This document shows positions 1-7,573 of a stretch of 9,265 nt of DNA, piece by piece. A model generated the notes under the pieces. That model saw only the letters and a program-made list of their open reading frames with translations, was not told the DNA's origin and made no database searches. The first letter of the stretch is position 1. Every line of letters starts with the position of its first letter. A program made the position numbers and the translations under genes. Source of the stretch: Phycisphaeraceae bacterium (GTDB lineage Bacteria > Planctomycetota > Phycisphaerae > Phycisphaerales > Phycisphaeraceae); the NCBI GenBank assembly GCA_016763955.1, contig JAESSU010000537.1, positions 1 through 9,265 of the forward strand. Direction: 5' to 3'.

Positions 1-295
1 CATTGATGATTGCGGCTGCAACTGTTCCGTCTGCCACTTCGTGTGGGCCTAATAGCGTTGACCATTTCATCATTGAAATTGTCGCTAAGTCAAACTCTGT
101 TCCACTCATAAACGGGATGAACGATCCATTGGGATGCAGGCGAACCCTGACTTCAAATGCGTCTAATGCTGCACCGACAGGCGATACCTCAAATGCCAGA
201 GACGAAAATAAACCGCCAAGGTTTATTTCCTTGATCTTGGTCAATGTCGTGGTGACAGTCACCGGTACTGGTGTTTTGAATGTTGAAGATTGCAT
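1..295 (-). CDS. Unidentified phage protein downstream of major capsid (3' end outside window)
   Basis: An open minus-strand frame starts at ATG 295-293 and runs off the left edge after about 98 codons without a stop. It begins MQSSTFKTPVPVTVTTTL. Further in it has stretches such as FEVRVRLHPNGSF, which suggest a beta-rich soluble protein. It has no signal peptide or membrane segment. It lies 76 bases downstream of the capsid stop, just after a terminator; the base run AGAAAG about 10 bases before the ATG is only a weak ribosome binding site. In T7-like phages the tail tubular protein A gene usually follows the capsid gene, but this N-terminus does not resemble that family. A minor head, decoration or fibre-like virion protein is possible. 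The plus-strand frame over the same bases is taken as its shadow. Confidence 0.72.
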   Translation of the reverse strand, partial: MQSSTFKTPVPVTVTTTLTKIKEINLGGLFSSLAFEVSPVGAALDAFEVRVRLHPNGSFIPFMSGTEFDLATISMMKWSTLLGPHEVADGTVAAAIIN

Positions 296-308
296 GATGT
301 GACTTTCT

Positions 309-343
309 AAAAAAAGCCCGCCACCGAATTAACGATGACGGGC
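309..343 (-). terminator. Rho-independent-type terminator after the capsid gene (Tphi-like position)
   Basis: On the minus strand, an 11-bp stem formed by 333-343 and 316-326 (two G-T wobbles) encloses a 6-base loop and is followed by seven Ts (315-309). It starts 28 bases after the full-length capsid stop at 371 and ends 13 bases before the next ATG. T7 has its phage-polymerase terminator Tphi in the same place, right after gene 10, so this may reduce downstream tail-gene transcription relative to capsid. The A/T-rich loop resembles that of the terminator upstream of the capsid gene. Confidence 0.88.
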
Positions 344-370
344 GAAACGGAGTCTGATGATTGAACTGAA

Positions 371-568
371 TTACACGCCAGAAATGACGAGTTCACCGGC
401 ACATTCTGGGGAGAATACGCCGAGTCCATAACGCATTTCACCTTTGATGAACGTGGTGTTACGGCGTTCGTCTTTCACAAGTACGGTGCGGATCGTCTTC
501 AACTGAACACCACAGATTGGGCCGCGTCCTGGGATAAACACGCCACAGTTGCAACATTCAACGTGTAA
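371..568 (-). other. Out-of-frame C-terminal segment of the major capsid gene
   Basis: The frame shifted by -1 relative to the capsid frame is open from 568 down to a TAA at 373-371. It encodes CGVFIPGRGPICGVQLKT, and further on GEMRYGLGVFSPECAGEL. The last part matches the typical T7-like capsid ending (a G/A-x-YGxGVxxPE-type motif followed by a short hydrophobic tail), whereas the in-frame alternative ending LSQDAAQSVVFS does not. The whole 371-1374 stretch is one base short of a multiple of three, which fits a single-base loss between 568 and 499. A programmed -1 shift, a real mutation or a base-calling error could all explain it. There is no canonical X-XXY-YYZ slippery heptamer in the required frame in this interval. 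Confidence 0.82.
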
Positions 569-1374
569 TCACCTTGGTACTTGGTGGGGCCGGTGATTAC
601 GTTGGTTGTTGGAACATTGGTGGTCTTAACAATTTGGAAGCCTGCAATCGTTGGCAACCTTCGCGTTGCAATATCGCCGGGACTGGCAGATAAGTCTTTG
701 TCCCAGATATTGATATCTTGGCCAAGAACTCGGTGCGTTCGTGGGTTGATGAAGCAAACACGGTTCATGTCTGGCACGTTGTCGGTGTCGAACTTTTCGG
801 CCATTTCCCACATATCGTCACGGAAGTTTTTAGCTCCGGTGGCACTGATTGGATATGCAACAGCTTCGGTTAAACCTGCACGAGTGACATTCTGACCACC
901 GGGATGAATTACCTTTGTGGTCACACCATCGCTTGTGACAATGGTTTTCGCTGCCGTCTGTGCCGCCTTGATCAACATGCGGAATGCACGTTCTTCAAGA
1001 GTTGTAGACAAGTCTAAGCCAATACTGGACACGACAGGCTGACGGATGTCGAAGTGCGCCAAGTCTTCATCAGCGAACGCGATGTCGTGATGAGCGGTGG
1101 CGTATTCATCAGGCCCGATCTCGAACTGGTCGAAGCCAAATTCGTTACCGAGCATTTCAACGCCTGGCACATGTTCTTCAAGCACTTGAGACGTGCCATG
1201 ACGGACAAAGATTTCCTTTGCACGTCGAGACAGTTGACGCAATTTCAACATAGGCCAGAGCTTGTTGGATTGACGGAAAATGGAGAATACTTCTCCGGTA
1301 AATTCTGGGATACCCAGAGCGTAGGTTCCCACGCCGTCTTGGTATAGACTGCGGACTGGTACTGAATTAGCCAT
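499..1374 (-). CDS. Major capsid protein, T7 gp10-like (main frame, prematurely ended)
   Basis: This is the coat protein that forms the icosahedral shell around the scaffold. The start is ATG 1374, with a clear GGAG seven bases upstream in the run GGAGATTAGTTATG; the reading frame is open further upstream to 1482, but that part is the leader. The 291-residue product begins MANSVPVRSLYQDG. It carries the family pattern: FTGEVFSIFRQSN near the N-terminus, then a segment with FADEDLAHFDIRQ preceding the long helix, and ITGPTKYQGDYT near the end. It follows the scaffold gene, as in all T7-like phages. The frame stops at TGA 501-499, about 43 codons short of the usual length. The missing conserved C-terminus is found in the -1 frame directly downstream (371-568). 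Joined, they would make about 334 residues, close to T7 gp10A (about 345). Identification as capsid is firm; whether the gene makes a full protein is open. Confidence 0.92.
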   Translation of the reverse strand: MANSVPVRSLYQDGVGTYALGIPEFTGEVFSIFRQSNKLWPMLKLRQLSRRAKEIFVRHGTSQVLEEHVPGVEMLGNEFGFDQFEIGPDEYATAHHDIAFADEDLAHFDIRQPVVSSIGLDLSTTLEERAFRMLIKAAQTAAKTIVTSDGVTTKVIHPGGQNVTRAGLTEAVAYPISATGAKNFRDDMWEMAEKFDTDNVPDMNRVCFINPRTHRVLGQDINIWDKDLSASPGDIATRRLPTIAGFQIVKTTNVPTTNVITGPTKYQGDYTLNVATVACLSQDAAQSVVFS

Positions 1375-1575
1375 AACTAATCTCCAAACTTGGGGTGTAA
1401 AAAAGTGGAACTTCATGCGGATTGCATGAAACACTGCACTGATTTCCAGTTGGAGTTGTCTTGGTTGACTTGGGCCGCGCAAAGCGGTTGTCCAGCCTTA
1501 GAAGGCTCTTACTGACTGTGTGCCAAGGCAAAGGCGTTGACCTGTCGTTGATCCGTAGATGACGTATAGGTCAAT
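1375..1575 (-). promoter_or_regulatory. Capsid gene leader (untranslated, promoter presumably inside)
   Basis: About 200 bases lie between the upstream terminator and the capsid ATG, long for this compact genome. The stretch holds no convincing gene; the frame continuing upstream from the capsid ORF has no ribosome binding site. Since a terminator precedes it, a promoter for the phage polymerase is expected here, as phi10 precedes T7 gene 10. I cannot identify one by consensus. The stretch contains a perfect 6-bp inverted repeat (AGCCTT/AAGGCT at 1494-1507) that could form an RNA hairpin, and it ends with a good GGAG ribosome binding site. Confidence 0.5.
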
Positions 1576-1610
1576 AAAAAACACCACCGGAATTAACCGA
1601 ATGGTGTTTT
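1576..1610 (-). terminator. Terminator between scaffold and capsid genes
   Basis: On the minus strand, TGGTGT (via 1607-1602 and 1586-1581) forms a 6-bp stem, continued by a 3-bp CGG/CCG stem across a small internal loop, with the loop at 1591-1596. A T-run follows at 1580-1576, extended by A-T pairs with 1608-1610. The flanks are A-rich on one side and T-rich on the other, so it could act in both directions. It lies 22 bases after the scaffold stop codon. Its core closely matches the terminator at 309-343. Confidence 0.78.
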
Positions 1611-1632
1611 ATGGGATGATTTTTTTGTTGTT

Positions 1633-2565
1633 TTAGCCGCGTGTGATATTCGCCATCGAGTTAATCAACACGTTTTCTGGTGTAGCTGCTAGACGTTTAG
1701 CCACTGCGTCTCTGTAGTTTGGGTCAGACTGATACTGCGGTGAGTCAAAAGCTTCGTTGTACTCGGCATGAGACGAGAACGGCATAGGCCCACTTCCTCC
1801 TTGGGCAGTGCCGCTTTGAACGGTGGTATTGTCCGCGGCTCCACCTGTAGAAGCCTGATATCTTGTTTTGATAGTATCAATGACCATTTGCCATGGTTTA
1901 TTTGAATCTAGCAAGCCTTGCATTTGGGTGCGTTCTGCTTCTGGAATGTTAATTCTAGCCCATTCAACCATTTTGTTTAACTGGTCTTTACCGCCTGCAT
2001 ATTCGGCCATGTTGTTGCCGTGAATCTCTGCTCTTGCACTGATCCCTTGGGCAATAGTATCGGCCATCGCTTTACCGATAGTCGGATGCTGTTTCTTGAT
2101 TGCAGTGTATTGTTCATCAGTCAACGCACTGTGTTCATTCCATTGTGCTAAGACTTCGCCAACATCAAGTCCAGACGCTTCAAGGGCAGCACTAACATCG
2201 AGATTGTCAATATCAGCGTCATTCGTTTCAACCTTTTTCATCAGGTCAACATCGACTTTTTTGCCCTTTCCTTCATCAATCTGCGTCTTTTGCTTTTCGT
2301 CGGTGTTTTGCTGCGACTGTCCCATCTTGGATTGCAGGGCCAAATAGCTTTTCATAGCAGCGCCCGCGTCGGGGAATTTAGCAAGTCCCGCCCGCTGTTC
2401 GTCGGTTAATCCTTCGAGATTTTTTAGCCATTCAGGAGCTTCTGCTTGCTGTTGACCTTCTGCTTGTCCTGCATCTTTGCGTTGCTGCTCCATCTTCTCC
2501 ATATCGTCAAACGAAACGTCTGCTGACCCGTGTTCTACGCCTTGTGTTGCGCCTTCTTCTGCCAT
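1633..2565 (-). CDS. Capsid assembly scaffolding protein, T7 gp9-like
   Basis: This is the internal scaffold that guides procapsid assembly and then leaves the head. The 310-residue product is close to T7 gp9 (about 307). It is strongly charged and Q/E-rich at the N-terminus (residues 1-45 and 80-105), as in the family. The conserved segment KDQLNKMVEWARINIPEAE lies at about 193-211. The capsid-interacting C-terminus carries FSSHAEYNEAFDSPQY (about 263-278) and DPNYRDAVAKRLA. The start at ATG 2565 is supported by GGAG seven bases upstream. That site overlaps the last codons of the portal gene; only 12 bases separate portal stop and scaffold ATG. The gene lies between portal and capsid, as expected. 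Confidence 0.94.
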   Translation of the reverse strand: MAEEGATQGVEHGSADVSFDDMEKMEQQRKDAGQAEGQQQAEAPEWLKNLEGLTDEQRAGLAKFPDAGAAMKSYLALQSKMGQSQQNTDEKQKTQIDEGKGKKVDVDLMKKVETNDADIDNLDVSAALEASGLDVGEVLAQWNEHSALTDEQYTAIKKQHPTIGKAMADTIAQGISARAEIHGNNMAEYAGGKDQLNKMVEWARINIPEAERTQMQGLLDSNKPWQMVIDTIKTRYQASTGGAADNTTVQSGTAQGGSGPMPFSSHAEYNEAFDSPQYQSDPNYRDAVAKRLAATPENVLINSMANITRG

Positions 2566-2577
2566 GGTGATTCTCCG

Positions 2578-4155
2578 TTATTGAGTGAGTATTTCTTCTT
2601 GTGCTGCATTGCCGATTACATCAATCGCTTTACCTGCTGCTGCTTGTTGAATTTGTGCTTGTTGTGCTTCTGCTTGATCTGCTGCTTTATCTTCTGCGAT
2701 TTCGTCATTAGATTTCACAAAGTCTGCTTCGTCTTGGCCTCGGTGTCGCAGTATGCGGCGGGCAATATTCGCCATCTTTAGTATTTCTGGCATGCCTGGC
2801 ATTTGGCTCAAAATTTGCATCGTACTGAGGTCTTTTTGCAATTCAGATTCTTTGGTCAAAGCTGCAACACCTGTGAGGATTTCAATATCCATCATGCCAT
2901 CAATGGTTTCATCCGATAGGTACGCAAGAATGGTTTTCTTCTTCTTAGCTAAAACCCAAACAACCCACTTTGCTAGTGGCTGTAACCATCCAACCGCCTG
3001 ACTGCTGAACGATCCACCTGTAACGCCTTCAAGTTCTCGAACAGTTTCGCCGATCTCTTTGGCTGTTACGCGCTCTGCATCTCTGCGAGCCGCTAAGAAT
3101 AAGAGCATGGCCCGTCCTAGCCGGTCTTCGATTGACTTTGATGTTTGCAGGGCAACACTCATGTCTGCATGTTTGTTAACTTGGATTACATGAACGTCAT
3201 CCGGTCTTCCATATAGCACGGCAAGGTTTTTTGCGTCTACAATTTGTTTCTTGCGAGTCACGCCTGATGGATTAACAAGGAAAACAACCTTAGCAGCGGC
3301 TATTGTGGCTTCAAGAATGGATTTTTGTAGTCCATCGAAGCTTCGTAGGTCGCCCATATTCTGCTCGATCAATCCGCGTGGATAGTTGCCACGAGCGCTC
3401 ATTCTCCAACTTGGCAAGAAGTACGGCGGGACTTGATAGCTTTTTTGGCTAAGTGGCTTGTCTTCGATCTCTTGGGTTTCGGTCAATGTCCCGTCTGCGT
3501 TCCATACTGCCCTCGTGTAAAGGTGCTGCATACGGTCACGCTGTCCCAAGCTGTCAAGCTCGTCCTTTGTCTTTCCAATCACTTCTAATTGAGCGTCCGT
3601 CAGTTCTAGCGGGTCTTTTAATTCGTGAATGATGACTTCAAGTGGCTTGCCTGCTGGTGTCCTGCGGCATACATAGCTGTCTAATGGCCACATCTCAAAT
3701 GACATTGGTTCTTTATCGCTGCCTGCGTTCCCGCGAAATAACGACTGGCCCACGACGATTTCATGTTCAAGGACATTGTTAGCCAGTGATCGAAGATTTG
3801 TTTCTTCGAGCGTTCGCATGATGACCTGATCGTCTAGTGATAGATCGCCCCTAAGTTCCTCTAGGGCTTCTTCTCCGTCTTCTTCTAGCTTGAATGACTG
3901 GGCAAGTTTCTCGTTTATTTTCAGACTGAGCCATGGTGTGCCTACGGGGAACATTGCCATCGTGAATGACGATGCAATATTTGAGGTCCCAAAGGCTCCA
4001 AGAGATTGATACGAATCAGGAAGTTTGTCGTTTTCTTCCCAGTTTTCAGGGGGTAAAACATCAACCTGACTCAAAGCTGCCGTTTTTCTTTTGCGATTCA
4101 TAATCTCGGATCGCTCTGCGTGAAGCGTGTCAAAACGAGCTTTGAGTTTTTCCAT
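2578..4155 (-). CDS. Head-tail connector (portal) protein, T7 gp8-like
   Basis: This protein forms the ring at the capsid vertex through which DNA enters and leaves and to which the tail attaches. The product has 525 residues, against about 536 in T7 gp8. Family landmarks visible in order: a basic N-terminal helix (1-30); SSFTMAMFPVGTPWLSL at about 62-78, the typical hydrophobic motif; NYPRGLIEQNMGDLRSF at about 257-273; and RDAERVTAKEIGE at about 358-370, the most conserved stretch of podovirus connectors. The C-terminus (about 485-525) is rich in A and Q with likely helical character. Its ATG overlaps the stop of the preceding small gene in the string TAATG, so translation is probably coupled. 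The frame is intact. Confidence 0.97.
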   Translation of the reverse strand: MEKLKARFDTLHAERSEIMNRKRKTAALSQVDVLPPENWEENDKLPDSYQSLGAFGTSNIASSFTMAMFPVGTPWLSLKINEKLAQSFKLEEDGEEALEELRGDLSLDDQVIMRTLEETNLRSLANNVLEHEIVVGQSLFRGNAGSDKEPMSFEMWPLDSYVCRRTPAGKPLEVIIHELKDPLELTDAQLEVIGKTKDELDSLGQRDRMQHLYTRAVWNADGTLTETQEIEDKPLSQKSYQVPPYFLPSWRMSARGNYPRGLIEQNMGDLRSFDGLQKSILEATIAAAKVVFLVNPSGVTRKKQIVDAKNLAVLYGRPDDVHVIQVNKHADMSVALQTSKSIEDRLGRAMLLFLAARRDAERVTAKEIGETVRELEGVTGGSFSSQAVGWLQPLAKWVVWVLAKKKKTILAYLSDETIDGMMDIEILTGVAALTKESELQKDLSTMQILSQMPGMPEILKMANIARRILRHRGQDEADFVKSNDEIAEDKAADQAEAQQAQIQQAAAGKAIDVIGNAAQEEILTQ

Positions 4156-4349
4156 TAAATTAGATTCACCCCAGTAGAAGATGCTGCGACATTGACGGAT
4201 GGGTTAATACGGAATGAATCGGTGTTGCGTTTCTTTTTGCGAAGGTCGGCACGTTGCCGTGCAATTTCACCGGGATCAGTCTTTGGAGCCTGTGCCGGTG
4301 GTGCTTCGGGTGGTGACTCAATTTGCGGAGCGCCGCCAGATAATCCCAT
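4155..4349 (-). CDS. Small pro-rich phage protein before portal, possibly T7 gp7.3-like
   Basis: The 64-residue product starts at ATG 4349, seven bases after GGAG, in a TAATG overlap with the preceding gene. Its stop overlaps the portal ATG in the same way. The N-terminal half is proline- and alanine-rich (residues about 10-27), the middle is strongly basic (about 30-42), and it ends NVAASSTGVNLI. A short, low-complexity, basic protein with a glycine/serine-containing terminal motif, placed directly before the connector, is what T7 gp7.3 (a tail-associated virion protein) looks like. The similarity is one of layout and character, not a firm alignment. Tight coupling to the portal gene suggests a head or tail assembly role. 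Confidence 0.75.
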   Translation of the reverse strand: MGLSGGAPQIESPPEAPPAQAPKTDPGEIARQRADLRKKKRNTDSFRINPSVNVAASSTGVNLI

Positions 4350-4609
4350 TATTGATCTCCTTCATCATCAAGTTTGCAGTTGTCATCATCCTGAATGGCA
4401 AAATTACCTTCTTGCCAATCACGAATAAATTTAATCACTGACCTTGCCCCTGTGTGTGCGGCAAGCGTGGCGTGGTTGCTCAAAAGTTGTGCTTGTGTCG
4501 TGTGGTCAAGTTCGGGAAATACTTGCTCAAGGTGTTGCAGCAGTACCCTGCTGTCTCTGGGCATTGGCATCTTGTAGATGTCTTGCAGCGTGGTAAACTT
4601 CTTGGCCAT
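4349..4609 (-). CDS. Small conserved-type podovirus hypothetical protein
   Basis: The 86-residue protein has a predicted helical core (about 20-68) including HATLAAHTGARSVIKFIRDW, followed by a very acidic tail (about 72-86). It has no signal peptide or membrane segment. I do not recognise a defined family, though small proteins of this kind are common just upstream of podovirus connectors. The chosen ATG at 4609 lies inside the preceding gene, giving an 83-base overlap in different frames. No strong ribosome binding site precedes it, so an internal Met (residue 14 or 16) is an alternative start. Its stop overlaps the next ATG as TAATG. Confidence 0.7.
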   Translation of the reverse strand: MAKKFTTLQDIYKMPMPRDSRVLLQHLEQVFPELDHTTQAQLLSNHATLAAHTGARSVIKFIRDWQEGNFAIQDDDNCKLDDEGDQ

Positions 4610-5072
4610 GATCTATTGCCCATCTGTAAAGTTTGATTGGTGATACCACCTGACGTGGCACGTTCATCCCCGCGTTGTTTAGAATCTGCCGGGTCACACC
4701 GACACAATCATCACACTGGATCAAGCCTCTGCTGTAGTAAGAGACAAGGCTTTTTGTGATTGATTTCTTGTGTTTGCCTGTGTACTTCGGGTCGAGAAAG
4801 ACCGGTAAAGGCGTTTGCATTTCGATGATGTGACTGATTGCTCGCCCCTGTGCGGTTCGGTCATACCCTGACAGGGGCCATAAAATCGACTTCTTATGAT
4901 GGATACTTAATACATCCTCACCGTCATACATGGCTACATGAGTCATGTTTGATCGGGAGACGTTGCGAACGATCCATTGCACAAAACGGTCTGAGCGTCT
5001 CTTTGCAGAATAGCTTCGATTGAATGCTAGCCAGACCCAATTTTCGGTATTTCCTTCATCAATGTGTGTCAT
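4527..5072 (-). CDS. Predicted permuted NlpC/P60-like (papain-fold) cysteine hydrolase
   Basis: The 181-residue protein has the order of active-site motifs seen in circularly permuted NlpC/P60 or LRAT/YiiX-like enzymes. A histidine comes in a beta-strand setting (MTHVAMYDGE, His45) and is followed much later by a cysteine at the start of a helix (CDDCVGVTRQILNNAG, Cys123, or Cys120). These enzymes cleave amide bonds in peptidoglycan peptides or other acyl/amide substrates; the substrate here is unknown. A role in lysis or cell-wall passage is reasonable. There is no signal peptide or transmembrane segment. The ATG overlaps the RNA polymerase stop as ATGA, which implies translational coupling since no good ribosome binding site is seen. 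The family assignment rests on motif order only. Confidence 0.85.
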   Translation of the reverse strand: MTHIDEGNTENWVWLAFNRSYSAKRRSDRFVQWIVRNVSRSNMTHVAMYDGEDVLSIHHKKSILWPLSGYDRTAQGRAISHIIEMQTPLPVFLDPKYTGKHKKSITKSLVSYYSRGLIQCDDCVGVTRQILNNAGMNVPRQVVSPIKLYRWAIDHGQEVYHAARHLQDANAQRQQGTAATP

Positions 5073-7507
5073 TGGAAAAAATGCTCACAATCCATAATCT
5101 GATTTAGGTCGTAATTCCCACGATCTGGGATCGGCAAGTCTGGGATTTTCTTTACCAATTTTCTCAATTCAGTTTGTAAGTTTTCAAGTATTGGCTTGTT
5201 GTGCAGGTTGACAAATTCAGTCTTGAGATTGTCCCGCATAGCATCAACTCTGTTCGCTGGACACCTGTACGAGTCGTGAACGGCTGCGAAATTGATATCG
5301 TCCCTTGCGCAGGCGTTGGCAGTCAGAAGCATGTGTGAAGCATCAAGGGCATGAATAAAGTTTGGCGAAAACGCTTTGTGTTGCTTTGACTTGGCGACTG
5401 GCTGTGATTCATCAGCCGGGAAGTAAACCTTCTGCATTCCCAAACATGTACGGTTGTATGCTGCCCGCAAATTGCGATAATGCTGAACCACCGGCAACCC
5501 AATTGGTGATGTCCATTTAATAGCTTGGTGTTTGTTCTGCTTAGTGATCTCGACTGCCCATGCCGATAGCCAGTCCATTATTTTTGTTGCTGCCTGCGAC
5601 TTGCCGGTTAATTCACTATTGACGATCTCACGCAAATACTTGGACGTTTCGTATGGATTTTCGATACCACTGGCGACGATTCGTTCCTGTAGCTGCCTGC
5701 GTGTACCTACAGGCGTAACACCATAAGTCTTGGTCATTGTTGGCGACTTGACCATCTTTCGATTGATGTGGCCTTCGAGTCGTTTGGCAAATTCATCCCC
5801 TGCTGATGCGTCTTGTGAGACACGCAAGCCGACCTGTTCTGATATCGCTTCATAGATGTCACTTGGAAATTCATTGGGGATCATGTTTACGGCTGCTGCT
5901 GACACTTCGTCACGTCCCAAGGCTGCATAGTGCTGTAAGCCGTTGCACGATCCGTCCTGCTGGATGGGTATGTGACATACTTGTCCATCTGACAAAGCCA
6001 TTGCAGCTGCAAGGAATTGAAACGGTTTGTCTGCCTGATGCCACCAAACATCCTCAAGCGGATATCTAGCGGTGTAATCAATTTCTGATTCGTGTTGGTC
6101 AACCCACAAGACACGTTCTGAGAACGGCCCGCTGTCCACGCCAAAGCAATTGGCGATGTGAACCTTGAGCCACCACGTTGCACGGTCATCGAGCTTTACA
6201 CCTTCTTCAAATTGAAGCAGGCCACGGCTGATATCGTCTCCTTGGTGTTGCAAGTAGACAGGTATCGGATATGCACGGCCACGAAAATCCATCGTGTGTG
6301 GGAAAAATATCGTCCGATCCGCATTGCTCTGTGCTGTGTTAAGCAGGCCCAAGAAGTTCTTTCGGAGTGACAACTCCATGACGTTCTTTTTCCAGATTCT
6401 AGCCCGTTCCTTCTTGGCTTCTTTTATCAGCGATGGGTCATCTGCTCCAATCCTTGGCGGCATTACAAGCGGGTCTGCTGAGGGCATACCTAGCTGGCTG
6501 CCGCCTCTCTCCCATAATGCTGTTACTACGCTGAGAATTTTAGGATTGATCTGCCACGGCGTTGCGTTGAGGTGATTAACCCCGTCATAGACGGCTGACA
6601 TATCAGCTTTGGCGATTGCGTCCTTTTGTGACTTGCAAGACTTGAGTATTAACGGTGCTTCGAGTTTGTAATAACCGCCTTTATCTTTATCTGACCATTT
6701 GGCTGGTACGGTAATCATGGGCTGGTAGATCGGCCTAAGCCTTGCCCTTGAAGCGTTGCCATCGTCAAAAGCGACTAATGCAAATTCAGAAAGTTGAATA
6801 TGCTTCCATGTTTTGAGTCCCTTGCCTTTGACTTCTTTGATGTACTTGACCACAAAGCCACGTTTGGTATTGCCTACCCAGTCTTTGAGATTGTCTGATT
6901 CCTCATCACGATTCTTGTCAATGAACAAGCATTCGTTTTGTAAGTGGTACAACATCCTGTCACCAATATGCCGCCGGATTCGCATCCCCCACCCTTCCTC
7001 AAAACCTTCCTTTTTGGCAATACGATTGATATCTACCGTGGTTGGGCCTTTGCGTCTGGCATGATTGAGTTTGTCTTTGACTTCTTTTCCACCTGCCAAG
7101 CTGTTTTTCAGATTGATCTGTGCTTCAAAAGCACGACCGATGGCATATGACAAAGTGCCTTGTGTTGGGCCGTTTGGTTGTTGCTGCAAGCATTGGCAGA
7201 ACGCTGTGTTTAATGCGAGTACCGCTGCTTCTTTGGCTTTTAACTGACATAATGCAGCCCCGTAGATGTGAGGTTTACCCCCACGCGACTGGCCTGACTT
7301 AATTGCTCGCTGGTCGGCTGTAATGGCTTTCACCATGTTTGGATACCAATAAGCAATAAGGCGCTCTGATGCTTTAAGATTGCCGCCTTCCCCTCGAACG
7401 ATTGCTTCGTTTACGAGATCGTCGTAACGCCCTACCCCGTTTTGAAGTGAAGATATTTCGTTTTCAATCTGATCCGATACCGATGAACCTGTGAGTACAT
7501 TATCCAT
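5069..7507 (-). CDS. T7-type single-subunit DNA-dependent RNA polymerase
   Basis: This is the phage transcriptase that reads phage promoters without host factors. At 812 residues it is shorter than T7 (883) and similar to phiKMV-type enzymes. Catalytic landmarks are all present. FPHTMDFRGRAYP lies at about 402-414. The first metal-binding Asp is in QDGSCNGLQH (Asp518, T7 Asp537). Arg583, Lys587 and Tyr595 in NRKMVKSPTMTKTYG have exactly the spacing of T7 Arg627, Lys631 and Tyr639. SPNFIHALDASHM and the second Asp in VHDS (Asp745, T7 Asp812) follow. It ends in the aromatic EHFFQ, matching the hydrophobic 'foot' of T7. The ATG at 7507 has AGGG ten bases upstream. Only about 28 bases separate it from a terminator, so its transcription probably depends on readthrough. 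Its end overlaps the hydrolase gene. Confidence 0.98.
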   Translation of the reverse strand: MDNVLTGSSVSDQIENEISSLQNGVGRYDDLVNEAIVRGEGGNLKASERLIAYWYPNMVKAITADQRAIKSGQSRGGKPHIYGAALCQLKAKEAAVLALNTAFCQCLQQQPNGPTQGTLSYAIGRAFEAQINLKNSLAGGKEVKDKLNHARRKGPTTVDINRIAKKEGFEEGWGMRIRRHIGDRMLYHLQNECLFIDKNRDEESDNLKDWVGNTKRGFVVKYIKEVKGKGLKTWKHIQLSEFALVAFDDGNASRARLRPIYQPMITVPAKWSDKDKGGYYKLEAPLILKSCKSQKDAIAKADMSAVYDGVNHLNATPWQINPKILSVVTALWERGGSQLGMPSADPLVMPPRIGADDPSLIKEAKKERARIWKKNVMELSLRKNFLGLLNTAQSNADRTIFFPHTMDFRGRAYPIPVYLQHQGDDISRGLLQFEEGVKLDDRATWWLKVHIANCFGVDSGPFSERVLWVDQHESEIDYTARYPLEDVWWHQADKPFQFLAAAMALSDGQVCHIPIQQDGSCNGLQHYAALGRDEVSAAAVNMIPNEFPSDIYEAISEQVGLRVSQDASAGDEFAKRLEGHINRKMVKSPTMTKTYGVTPVGTRRQLQERIVASGIENPYETSKYLREIVNSELTGKSQAATKIMDWLSAWAVEITKQNKHQAIKWTSPIGLPVVQHYRNLRAAYNRTCLGMQKVYFPADESQPVAKSKQHKAFSPNFIHALDASHMLLTANACARDDINFAAVHDSYRCPANRVDAMRDNLKTEFVNLHNKPILENLQTELRKLVKKIPDLPIPDRGNYDLNQIMDCEHFFQ

Positions 7508-7535
7508 CCATCACCATCCCTGCGATGTTAAGATT

Positions 7536-7573
7536 AAAAAAATGCCCCTGCCAGTGTGGGTAACTGACAGGGG
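7536..7573 (-). terminator. Terminator directly upstream of the RNA polymerase gene
   Basis: On the minus strand, CAGGGG (7573-7568 paired with 7545-7550) and CAGT/ACTG (7552-7555 with 7563-7566) make a 10-bp stem with one mismatch and a 7-base loop. It is followed after two bases by seven As on the plus strand (Ts in the minus-strand transcript, 7542-7536). It lies between the small gene stop (7593) and the polymerase ATG (7507). This form fits an intrinsic terminator acting on leftward transcription. Confidence 0.88.

Noticed and set aside
3..302. Plus-strand 99-codon frame
   Set aside because: It is antisense to an open minus-strand gene that fits the direction and spacing of the late phage genes.
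499..568. Programmed -1 frameshift signal in the capsid gene
   Set aside because: No X-XXY-YYZ heptamer in the needed frame; candidates such as TGT-TTA or GCC-CAA do not allow good re-pairing. Left open as a finding rather than annotated.
1375..1482. Upstream extension of the capsid reading frame to 1482
   Set aside because: No ribosome binding site at the upstream start, no family similarity in the extra 36 residues, and a clear GGAG precedes ATG 1374.
1483..1575. T7 or SP6 consensus promoter before the capsid gene
   Set aside because: No close match to either 18-23 base consensus was found; the CCTATA in this leader is too short to support a call.
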